A stretch of DNA of 34,439 nucleotides from an uncultured bacterium (GTDB lineage Bacteria; Cyanobacteriota; Vampirovibrionia; Gastranaerophilales; Gastranaerophilaceae). Shown in pieces: positions 15,358 through 22,584 of this stretch; position 1 is the stretch's first letter; every line of letters starts with the position of its first letter. The translations under genes were made by a program, and so were the position numbers. The stretch spans positions 1 through 34,439 of the forward strand of contig CADBOZ010000028.1 of NCBI GenBank assembly GCA_902796515.1. The letters are read 5' to 3'. A model generated the notes under the pieces. It ran no database searches. It saw nothing but the letters and a program-made list of their open reading frames with translations, and was not told the origin of the DNA.

Positions 15358-16998
15358 ATGAAAAGATTAAAAATCGTTGAACAAATTATTATAGTATTGA
15401 TTTTTGCTGTTTTAATACCGTTTATTACGATAGGTATTATAATTTCAAACATTTCGCAGCAAAGCGTAAGGAATGAACTTGCAAACAGTACTTCTCTTAT
15501 TGCCGAGTTTATCGGCGACGAGATGGAAAACTATATTAAACACAGTCAGGAAGAGCTTGATAAAATTGCTCTTGCTTTAAATTATATTCCTGACGCCATA
15601 GTAAAATTGCAGTATTTTAGTGAGATTGAAAACAATTCAAAACTCTTTAAAAATCTTGATATAGTTGAAAATTATCGTGTTCCGACCGAAAAATTCAATA
15701 CCGAAAACGAAACATATACCGTTTCAAGTCCGATTGATAAAGATAAAAAATACTATATAACGGCAAATATAAATGTAAATATAATTGAAGATTTGCTCGA
15801 TAATGAAACCTTAAAAGGAAGAAATGTTTATATTTTCAATGCCGAAAACAAAGACTTAATTGCAACAAACTCGGCAAGCAATAATTCTCATGAGATAATG
15901 TCAGACTTTATTGCAAGCGATAACGTTAAAAAAGGTTTATTCGGAACAAAGAAGAATACTCCGAAAGCGTACTACAGGCTTAATTATCCAAATTGGCTTG
16001 TTATAGTGGATACGACAAAAAAAGTAACCGCAAACACTATTATGAAGGCAAGAATACGTATAATCCTTTCTCTTGTCGCGGCTGCATTTTTCATATTTAT
16101 ACTTGTCGGATTATATACATACTATCTTTATATAAATATAAGGCAGTTGTTTAAAGGTATTACCGCCATTTCAAAAGGTAATTATGATAAAAAAATACAC
16201 CTTATAAAAAGAGCTTTTACCCCGCATGAAATTGTTTTTCTTGCAAAAGAATTTAACTATATGACAAATAAAGTTAATATTTCATATAAAGATTTAAAAA
16301 AGAAAAACAAAGAATTAAAGAAGCTTAACGAATTCAGGGAAAATCTTGTAAATGCAACAAGCCATGAATTCAGAACTCCGCTCACAAGTATTATCGGCTA
16401 TACATCAAGACTTTTAAGGCAAGATATAGTTCTTGATGAAGATACGAAAGTCAAGTCTTTGAAAATAATCAAGCAGCAAGCCCAAAGGTTATCCGGCATG
16501 GTTGAAGATTTACTCGTTATTCCTGAGCTTGAAAGCTATAGTTTAAAATATAATATACAAGAAGTTTCTTTGTCCGGTTCAATCGCAAATGCTATTGAAT
16601 ATCTTCAGGATGAAAATTATGAATTCAAAACATCAATCAGTGAAAATCTGAAATATGTTTGGGCAGACGAATACAGGCTTGAACAAATTCTGATAAATAT
16701 TATCGATAATGCCAAAAAATATACAACCGACAACACGGTTGAAATTATTGCGGAAAATGCGGGAGATTGTCCCGTTGTAAAAATAAAAAATAAGTGTGCT
16801 AAAATTCCCGACGAAATTAAAGAAAAACTGTTTGAAAAATTTATTCGCGCGGACTCTAACTTAACAAGAACTACAAGAGGAACAGGACTTGGTCTATACA
16901 TTGTAAAAGGCTTATGCGAAGCTATGAAAATAGATATTAAGCTGGAATGCAATGATGATTTTATTATTACTTTAGAATTCAACGATTATGTACAATAA
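15358..16998 (+). CDS. sensor histidine kinase
   Basis: A 546-aa membrane kinase, partner of the adjacent regulator. TM1 is about 8-30; an extracytoplasmic sensor domain spans 31-232 (Cache-like pattern, inferred); TM2 is 233-256; a HAMP linker is about 257-312. A short coiled coil leads to HisKA with phosphoacceptor His336 in TSHEFRTPLTS. The ATPase domain has N box Asn451 (IIDNAKKYT) and G2 box GTGLGL (508-513). The G1 box is unusual: the expected D-x-G-x-G is KNKCAKIP at about 477-484. Overlaps tadA by 11 bp. Confidence 0.94.
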   Translation: MKRLKIVEQIIIVLIFAVLIPFITIGIIISNISQQSVRNELANSTSLIAEFIGDEMENYIKHSQEELDKIALALNYIPDAIVKLQYFSEIENNSKLFKNLDIVENYRVPTEKFNTENETYTVSSPIDKDKKYYITANINVNIIEDLLDNETLKGRNVYIFNAENKDLIATNSASNNSHEIMSDFIASDNVKKGLFGTKKNTPKAYYRLNYPNWLVIVDTTKKVTANTIMKARIRIILSLVAAAFFIFILVGLYTYYLYINIRQLFKGITAISKGNYDKKIHLIKRAFTPHEIVFLAKEFNYMTNKVNISYKDLKKKNKELKKLNEFRENLVNATSHEFRTPLTSIIGYTSRLLRQDIVLDEDTKVKSLKIIKQQAQRLSGMVEDLLVIPELESYSLKYNIQEVSLSGSIANAIEYLQDENYEFKTSISENLKYVWADEYRLEQILINIIDNAKKYTTDNTVEIIAENAGDCPVVKIKNKCAKIPDEIKEKLFEKFIRADSNLTRTTRGTGLGLYIVKGLCEAMKIDIKLECNDDFIITLEFNDYVQ

Positions 16999-17437
16999 GA
17001 AATTTATGGAACTTGCGGTAGATTTTGCAAGAAATTCAAAAATTGATATTCCCGTTTGTGCTGTTATTGTAAAAGACGGGGAAATTCTTTCAATCAAAGC
17101 AAACGAACGGGAAAAAACAAATAAAACCGCTTCTCATGCTGAAATTCTTGCAATAAACGAAGCAAATGAAAAACTTAAAAACTGGCGCTTAAACGATTGC
17201 GATATGTATGTAACCCTTGAACCGTGTCCTATGTGCGGGTGGGCTATTTTATCTTCAAGAATTAAAAATCTTTATTACGGTTCATATGATAATATTTACG
17301 GTGCTTTTTCCAACGGTTTTAATTTTGAAAAAATAAGTAATTCAAAAATTAATATAAAAGGCGGTATTATGGAAGAAGAATGCAATAAGCTTCTTGAAGA
17401 TTATTTTATAAGGATGAGAAATGAAAACAAAGCTTAA
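16988..17437 (+). CDS. tadA: tRNA-specific adenosine deaminase TadA
   Basis: A 149-aa zinc deaminase that converts A34 to inosine in tRNA-Arg(ACG). The zinc and catalytic residues are His50 and Glu52 in SHAEILA, and Cys80 and Cys83 in EPCPMCGWA. Together with NEREKTNKTASHAE and the later segment YGSYDNIYGAFS these favour TadA over guanine or cytidine deaminases. It overlaps the histidine kinase by 11 bp and the next gene by 17 bp, so it is translationally coupled in the operon. Confidence 0.92.
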   Translation: MYNKKFMELAVDFARNSKIDIPVCAVIVKDGEILSIKANEREKTNKTASHAEILAINEANEKLKNWRLNDCDMYVTLEPCPMCGWAILSSRIKNLYYGSYDNIYGAFSNGFNFEKISNSKINIKGGIMEEECNKLLEDYFIRMRNENKA

Positions 17438-18152
17438 CGAACTTGTAAAAAAGTATGAAACAAAAGATTTTATAAAAAATGACCCTATTCAATTTCCGCA
17501 TAAGTACAAAACCAAAGAAGATATTGAAATATCGGGCTTTATTTCTTCTCTTTTTGCTTTCGGAAAAAGAGAACAGTTTATTAAAAAGTTGGAAACTATA
17601 TTTTCTTTGGCAAATTCACCTTATGAATTAATTTCCGACTATAAAAAATTCAACCTCGATAATTTTTTATACAGGTTTATAAAAAGTCCCGATTTAACGG
17701 AGCTGCTTAAAATCTTAAATAAACTCTATACCCGGGATAAATCTTCTCTTGAAGAATTGTTTTTAAATAAGAAAAACAGGCTTAATCGGGTTACCGAATA
17801 TTTTTATAAAAATTCAAACTGTCCCGATTCGACAGGTTTTTGTTTTATGTTTGCAAAACCTGAAAAACATTCGGCAATGAAAAGATTAAATATGTTTTTA
17901 AGATGGATGGTAAGAGATGGCGAAGTTGATTTCGGCATATGGAAAGGTATAGATAAATCGGAGCTTATTATTCCGCTTGATACTCATGTTGCAAGGATTT
18001 CAAGGAAATTTAACCTTTTAAAAAGAAAGCAGAATGATTACATTTCTGCGTATGAACTCACTCAAAAATTAAAAGAGTATGATGAATTTGACCCCGTTAA
18101 GTATGATTTTGCACTTTTCGGGCTCGGAGTAAATGAAAAAGCAAATAATTAA
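17421..18152 (+). CDS. TIGR02757/DUF2400 family protein
   Basis: 243 aa. The family signature is in the second half: NMFLRWMVRDGEVDFGIW, then LIIPLDTHVARISRKFNLL, and DPVKYDFALFGLGV near the end. The family is conserved in Bacteroidetes, Epsilonproteobacteria and others and is related by fold to helix-hairpin-helix DNA glycosylases, but its activity is not established. It starts inside tadA (17-bp overlap) with AAGGATGAG as Shine-Dalgarno. It is the last gene of the operon that begins with the phosphoesterase. Confidence 0.9.
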   Translation: MKTKLNELVKKYETKDFIKNDPIQFPHKYKTKEDIEISGFISSLFAFGKREQFIKKLETIFSLANSPYELISDYKKFNLDNFLYRFIKSPDLTELLKILNKLYTRDKSSLEELFLNKKNRLNRVTEYFYKNSNCPDSTGFCFMFAKPEKHSAMKRLNMFLRWMVRDGEVDFGIWKGIDKSELIIPLDTHVARISRKFNLLKRKQNDYISAYELTQKLKEYDEFDPVKYDFALFGLGVNEKANN

Positions 18153-18239
18153 CTTATATTGCTTTTATTTACTTTATTTTTTTTATATGTTTTAATTAAA
18201 ACACCATACTATGCTACGGCTATTTTGGATAAGTAAAAA

Positions 18240-19145
18240 ATGAACGATTTAATCGAAAAAATAAATAAATTAAAAAAGGAAAAAAATGCGGTTGTGCTTG
18301 CACACTGCTATCAAAATATAGAAATTGATGAAGTGGCGGATTTTGTCGGCGATTCTTTGTATTTAAGCAAAGCCGCAAAAGATACAAATGCGGATATAAT
18401 TGTTTTTGCGGGTGTTTCCTTTATGGCGGAAACGGCAAAATTGTTATCTCCCGATAAAAAAGTATTGCTTCCGCGCCCTGAAGCCGGCTGTTTTATGGCA
18501 AATATGATAGATATCAACAGTTTAAAAGAATTTAAAGCAAAATACAACAATCTTCCCGTAGTCTGCTATGTAAATTCAACTGCCGAAATTAAAGCAGAAT
18601 CGGATATTTGCTGCACAAGTTCAAATGCGGTAAAAATTGTTGAAAAATTAAAATGCAGCGAAGTTTTATTTGTTCCCGATACATATCTCGGCAAATGGGT
18701 TGAACAAAAATTAAAAGGTGTAAAAGTCCATACATATAACGGTTTTTGTCCGACACATCTGAGGGTATTGCCTGAAGATATTGAAAACGCAAGAAAAAAA
18801 TACCCGAATGCAAAAATATTATCGCATCCCGAATGCCATCAAAATGTAACCGCGGCTTCCGATTTTACGGGAAGCACAAAAGAAATAATGGACTATGTTC
18901 GAAATTCAAATCATAAAGAATTTGTTATTTCAACGGAAAAAGGTGTCTATGACAGATTAAAAAGAGATTATAAAGATAAAACGTTTTATATGATTAAAGA
19001 TGATTTGGTATGCAAAAATATGAAATGGAACACATTGGAAGATATATACTATTCTCTTTTGAATGAAACAACCGAAATAAAGCTTGATGAACAAATAATG
19101 CATAAAGCCAAAAGAAGTATTGAAAGAATGTTTGAAAAGGAATAA
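18240..19145 (+). CDS. nadA: quinolinate synthase NadA
   Basis: 301 aa, the short form typical of Thermotoga-like NadA. It condenses iminoaspartate with dihydroxyacetone phosphate to quinolinate in NAD synthesis, using a 4Fe-4S cluster. The three cluster cysteines are Cys84 (EAGC), Cys170 (NGFC) and Cys258 (DLVCKN). Substrate motifs AHCYQ (21-25), GDSLYLS, CYVNSTAEIKA and HPECH (196-200) are all present. nadB and nadC are not nearby. The 87-bp upstream gap is AT-rich and may hold a promoter, though I found no clear one. It is followed 2 bp later by mnmA. Confidence 0.97.
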   Translation: MNDLIEKINKLKKEKNAVVLAHCYQNIEIDEVADFVGDSLYLSKAAKDTNADIIVFAGVSFMAETAKLLSPDKKVLLPRPEAGCFMANMIDINSLKEFKAKYNNLPVVCYVNSTAEIKAESDICCTSSNAVKIVEKLKCSEVLFVPDTYLGKWVEQKLKGVKVHTYNGFCPTHLRVLPEDIENARKKYPNAKILSHPECHQNVTAASDFTGSTKEIMDYVRNSNHKEFVISTEKGVYDRLKRDYKDKTFYMIKDDLVCKNMKWNTLEDIYYSLLNETTEIKLDEQIMHKAKRSIERMFEKE

Positions 19146-19147
19146 AA

Positions 19148-20221
19148 ATGAAAATTCTTGTCGGAATGTCGGGTGGTGTAGACTCTTCATGTACTGCCAT
19201 GCTTTTAAAGGAACAGGGACATGAAGTAATAGGTACAACTATGGCTATCTGGGGCGACAGGGGCATTAAGCGGCATTATGAACAGCAAACCCAAAGAACT
19301 CACGGTGCATGCTTCGGGCCGGATGAAAAAGAAGATATAGAAGCGGCAAAAGCTATTTGCGAGCAAATAGGAATTCCTTTTTATGTTTTTGATTGTGCAA
19401 GCGAATACGATAAAATCGTCCTTGATAACTTTAAAAAAGAATATTTAAGCGGAAATACGCCAAACCCTTGTATTTGGTGCAACAGTCTTATTAAATTCGG
19501 AGTACTACCCGAAATGGCACGCAGAGCCGGTATCGAATTTGATAAATTTGCAACCGGACACTATGCAAGAAATGTTTTTGAAAACGGAAGATATATCCTT
19601 AAAAGAGGATTGGATGAAAAAAAAGATCAGTCATATTTCCTCTACAGACTGAGTCAAAAGCAGCTTGAAAATATTTTACTGCCTCTTGGCGGATATACAA
19701 AAGAGGAAATAAGAAAAATTGCACTGGAACACGGTCTTAAATCAGCAGAAAAGCCTGACAGTCAGGATTTTTACGCGGGTGATTATAATGATTTACTTGA
19801 AATAGGTGAAAAAACAGGAAATATTGTTAACACGGAAGGAAAAGTATTAGGCACACATAAAGGCTTTTGGAATTATACAATCGGTCAGAGAAGAGGATTA
19901 AAGATTTCTGCCGACGAGCCTCTGTATGTTATTGAACTAAGAAAAGATACAAACGAAGTTGTTGTGGGCAAAAAAGATAAAACAATGAACGATACCCTTG
20001 TAGCGTATGATATTAAGCTTAATACACCGTCACTTCCTTCAAAATGCAAAGCTAAAATTCGTTCAAATCAAATTCCTACTTCCGTAAATGTCGAAATTAA
20101 AGACAATGAACTAATTGTCAAGTTTGACGATATGCAAAAATCAATTGCAAAAGGGCAGTCTGTTGTATTGTATGATAATGACATTGTGCTTGGCGGCGGC
20201 ATTATTAAAGAAGTAATGTAG
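19148..20221 (+). CDS. mnmA: tRNA-specific 2-thiouridylase MnmA, variant active site
   Basis: A 357-aa PP-loop ATPase that makes s2U34 in tRNA Lys, Glu and Gln. The ATP loop is SGGVDSS (8-14). Cysteines Cys55 (ACFGPDE), Cys108 and Cys111 (NPCIWCN) are present, as is the tRNA/ATP segment GHYAR and the C-terminal beta barrel (YTIGQRRGLKI onward). In classical MnmA the motif SQDxCFI carries the second catalytic Cys (Cys199 of E. coli); here it reads SQDFYAGD with Tyr209 at that position. This suggests a different sulfur-transfer mechanism, possibly Fe-S based, using the Cys55/108/111 set. AAGGAA Shine-Dalgarno. Confidence 0.93.
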   Translation: MKILVGMSGGVDSSCTAMLLKEQGHEVIGTTMAIWGDRGIKRHYEQQTQRTHGACFGPDEKEDIEAAKAICEQIGIPFYVFDCASEYDKIVLDNFKKEYLSGNTPNPCIWCNSLIKFGVLPEMARRAGIEFDKFATGHYARNVFENGRYILKRGLDEKKDQSYFLYRLSQKQLENILLPLGGYTKEEIRKIALEHGLKSAEKPDSQDFYAGDYNDLLEIGEKTGNIVNTEGKVLGTHKGFWNYTIGQRRGLKISADEPLYVIELRKDTNEVVVGKKDKTMNDTLVAYDIKLNTPSLPSKCKAKIRSNQIPTSVNVEIKDNELIVKFDDMQKSIAKGQSVVLYDNDIVLGGGIIKEVM

Positions 20222-20235
20222 AAATTATAAATTTG

Positions 20236-20251
20236 TGCTAAAATGCGAAAT
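20236..20251 (+). promoter_or_regulatory. extended -10 promoter of the WG-repeat gene
   Basis: TGC followed by TAAAAT (20239-20244) forms an extended -10 element, then 7 nt and ATG at 20252. The -10 box overlaps an upstream in-frame ATG at 20243, which argues for the start at 20252 and for a leaderless transcript. Confidence 0.45.
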
Positions 20252-21124
20252 ATGAAAAAAATTGCCTTATTTCTTATAATGTTTTTTCTTTTTGTTTTAC
20301 CGCTAACTGCGGAAGAACTTGTCAGCACATATCAGGAAAAAAACAAATTCGGGCTGATTAAAGGTCAAACGAAGATTACAAATGCGGTATATAATAAACT
20401 CATAAGATTAAGGGATAATTCCTGGATTTTTTTAAGAAAAAATAAATACGGAATTATTGATAATAACGGAAACATCCTTGTTGAGCCAAAATACACTTCC
20501 GCTCACAGGTTTATCGGAAAATATGCAAAATTCGGATATGGCGGGCTATATTGTATTTATGATGACGCGGGTAATCTTATAATAGACAGGGAATACTCTT
20601 CTATTGAAATACTTTTCGGAAGAATGTTTCTTGTCGGAAAAAATTATAAATACGGACTTATATCTTTTGACGGAGATATTATACTTGCTCCCGTTGCAGA
20701 CGACATATATATGCCGAAAACAAACATTTTAAGAATTTTATATGACGGCAACTGGTATGAAATAGAACACTTAGGACAGGACACTATGTCGTTACCGAAT
20801 GATATTGTTCTTGCAAATGATGAATTTAGAATTACTCAATTTGTTCAAAATCCGATTATGGGCGCAGGTTATGGAGTTGTTACATTTAGTGATTACTTAA
20901 TTAAGCTGATTTCATCAATTTCTCCCGCTTACGAAAAGACAATCGACGAACTTGTACTTGAACATGGAGCGGATACCGCTTCGATTTTGATTAAATTCGG
21001 CTGGCTTGCAAAATTTCCTCTTGTATACGGAAAAAATTATTTCAGAATTGTCATAAGTCCAAACAGCGGGCCTTTAACAGATATCAAGTATAATATAAAA
21101 AATAAATTAACTTCGGAAAATTAA
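20252..21124 (+). CDS. secreted WG-repeat protein
   Basis: 290 aa with a clear signal peptide: MKK, then a hydrophobic core and a likely cleavage after PLTA near residue 18. At least three WG-type repeats follow, each of the form K-Y/F-G-L/I-I (for example KYGIIDNNGNIL and KYGLISFDGDII). WG repeats form beta-propeller-like or repeat structures involved in binding, with no single function. The C-terminal 110 residues (about 180-290) have no recognisable motif. I prefer the ATG at 20252 to the in-frame ATG at 20243 because the promoter overlaps the latter. It converges on the glycosyltransferase gene with a 15-bp gap. Confidence 0.83.
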   Translation: MKKIALFLIMFFLFVLPLTAEELVSTYQEKNKFGLIKGQTKITNAVYNKLIRLRDNSWIFLRKNKYGIIDNNGNILVEPKYTSAHRFIGKYAKFGYGGLYCIYDDAGNLIIDREYSSIEILFGRMFLVGKNYKYGLISFDGDIILAPVADDIYMPKTNILRILYDGNWYEIEHLGQDTMSLPNDIVLANDEFRITQFVQNPIMGAGYGVVTFSDYLIKLISSISPAYEKTIDELVLEHGADTASILIKFGWLAKFPLVYGKNYFRIVISPNSGPLTDIKYNIKNKLTSEN

Positions 21125-21139
21125 AGAACATCAAAGATT

Positions 21140-22048
21140 TTATTTTAATTTTTCGGATAATTTGGGATAGTATTTCAATACCGTCTTATAGGCCTCATTT
21201 ATTCTGAGATTTTGAACATCGTCCCGATTAATATTTGTATCAATTTTTATAACCGATTCTCTGTAACCTTTTGCAAGCTTTACTTTTGTATTATTCAGAA
21301 CCGCCATAGCCCAGTACCAAACATCATCATAATTCGGAGCAAGATTATAAAATACATTATCGTTAAAAACTTCTTCGTTAAAGCAATCAGGCGGATACAA
21401 TACCCCGCCCGAATTTACGGGTCTGTTTTTATAAGCGGGTTTTGTATGCTTCTTTGCCAGCAATTTATATGTTTTATCTTCTTTTATTTTACCGCCTCTT
21501 ATTTTTAATCTTTCAATTCTGTTTGCAATGATGCAATTCGGAAAATCAAGATACGAATTATAAAGCATACTTATTGTATTTTTTTTATAAAATACATCAT
21601 CATCAAATGTCATTATAATCGCATTTTTGAAATCTCTTAAAGCGGGAATTAATTTTTTAAAATTTCCAACATCCAAGCACCATCTGATTTCTAATCCGTA
21701 CCGTTTTAAATCGGTCAACTCTTCGGGCAAGCTTGCTTCCCCGTCTTTAAATTGCTTGCTTGAAAGATACAAAACAAGATAATCAGGCTTAAAATCTTGT
21801 ATAAGAAGACTTTTTACAACCTGATGAAGTGAATTTATTTTATCGGGTGTTGAAGTTAATGCGGCAACTATCGGAATAATTCTTTTTTTGTCAGTAGTTC
21901 CTTTTTGGTCTATGACAGGGACGGTATATTTTTGTTTATACTTAAATTTAAAGCAGAAGCAAAAAAAGACTATAATATAATGACCGTCAAGTTTTTTGAA
22001 ATTAATAATTTGTTTGATAAATTGTGAAATTTTTTTAAATATATACAT
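21140..22048 (-). CDS. glycosyltransferase-like protein (GT-A fold, DDD motif)
   Basis: 302 aa. A basic, hydrophobic N-terminus (1-35) may associate with the membrane. From about residue 56 the pattern RIIPIVAALTSTPDKINSL ... SLLIQDFKPDYLVLYLS is that of family-2-like glycosyltransferases. The nucleotide-sugar and metal-binding motif is TFDDDVFY (DDD at 149-151). NSGGVLYPP and PNYDDVWYW further on fit acceptor and catalytic regions. Donor and acceptor are unknown. The closest type I recall is the capsule/LPS glycosyltransferase group without named members. Single gene on the minus strand. Confidence 0.78.
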   Translation of the reverse strand: MYIFKKISQFIKQIINFKKLDGHYIIVFFCFCFKFKYKQKYTVPVIDQKGTTDKKRIIPIVAALTSTPDKINSLHQVVKSLLIQDFKPDYLVLYLSSKQFKDGEASLPEELTDLKRYGLEIRWCLDVGNFKKLIPALRDFKNAIIMTFDDDVFYKKNTISMLYNSYLDFPNCIIANRIERLKIRGGKIKEDKTYKLLAKKHTKPAYKNRPVNSGGVLYPPDCFNEEVFNDNVFYNLAPNYDDVWYWAMAVLNNTKVKLAKGYRESVIKIDTNINRDDVQNLRINEAYKTVLKYYPKLSEKLK

Positions 22049-22103
22049 AAAATCTCATAAATTATTAAACTAACTTATTGGTTATTATATACTATTTTCT
22101 GTT

Positions 22104-22568
22104 TTACATGAATATTTTAAGTATTTCGTTAAATAAATTTAATATAAAGTTTACAATTATAGTAAAAATACCATTTTCTTCATTTACGGAAGTGTCAATA
22201 TGCTTCGGTTTATTTATGTACCATAAAGCTATATTATAGTCTTCACAGAGCTTTTTTATCCTGTAGTAATATTTAAAATCTTTTTTGCTTTCAATAATTA
22301 AAACTATCCCCGGACGTCTTGCGGTTTTACTGGCATAATACAGGCTTTGTCCTATGCTTTCCGCCCATTTTGGTGCAAAATCGAATTCAACGGCATAATC
22401 TAATGTAAGACAATCAACCCTTGTGCCGTCAGGAAGCAAATGTTCCATTTCACCCTTTTGCTCGTCACACCAGATTTTTTGATAATATTTCTCGGGTAAA
22501 TCATGCTTTGCTGCAGCACTCAACTCCAGAGCAATCAGACAAAAAATAATTAAAAAACATTTTTTCAT
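22104..22568 (-). CDS. secreted PD-(D/E)XK nuclease-like protein
   Basis: 154 aa. A signal peptide is visible (MKKCFLIIFCLIALELSAAA, 1-20). The core has DGTRVDCLT (Asp52), AVEFDF (Glu61, Asp63), W68 and GQSLYYA, with a Q-x-x-x-Y arrangement at Gln74/Tyr78. The order Asp, Glu-x-Asp, QxxxY resembles RecB-like PD-(D/E)XK nuclease folds, although the usual Lys is absent at Glu61+2. Small exported proteins with the same W-A-E-S-I-G-Q segment occur widely, without a named function that I know. The frame extends upstream to a TTG at 22583, but the ATG at 22568 with GGAA upstream starts a proper signal peptide. It follows the helicase gene closely on the same strand. Confidence 0.72.
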   Translation of the reverse strand: MKKCFLIIFCLIALELSAAAKHDLPEKYYQKIWCDEQKGEMEHLLPDGTRVDCLTLDYAVEFDFAPKWAESIGQSLYYASKTARRPGIVLIIESKKDFKYYYRIKKLCEDYNIALWYINKPKHIDTSVNEENGIFTIIVNFILNLFNEILKIFM

Positions 22569-22584
22569 TGAAAATCGTTCCAAA

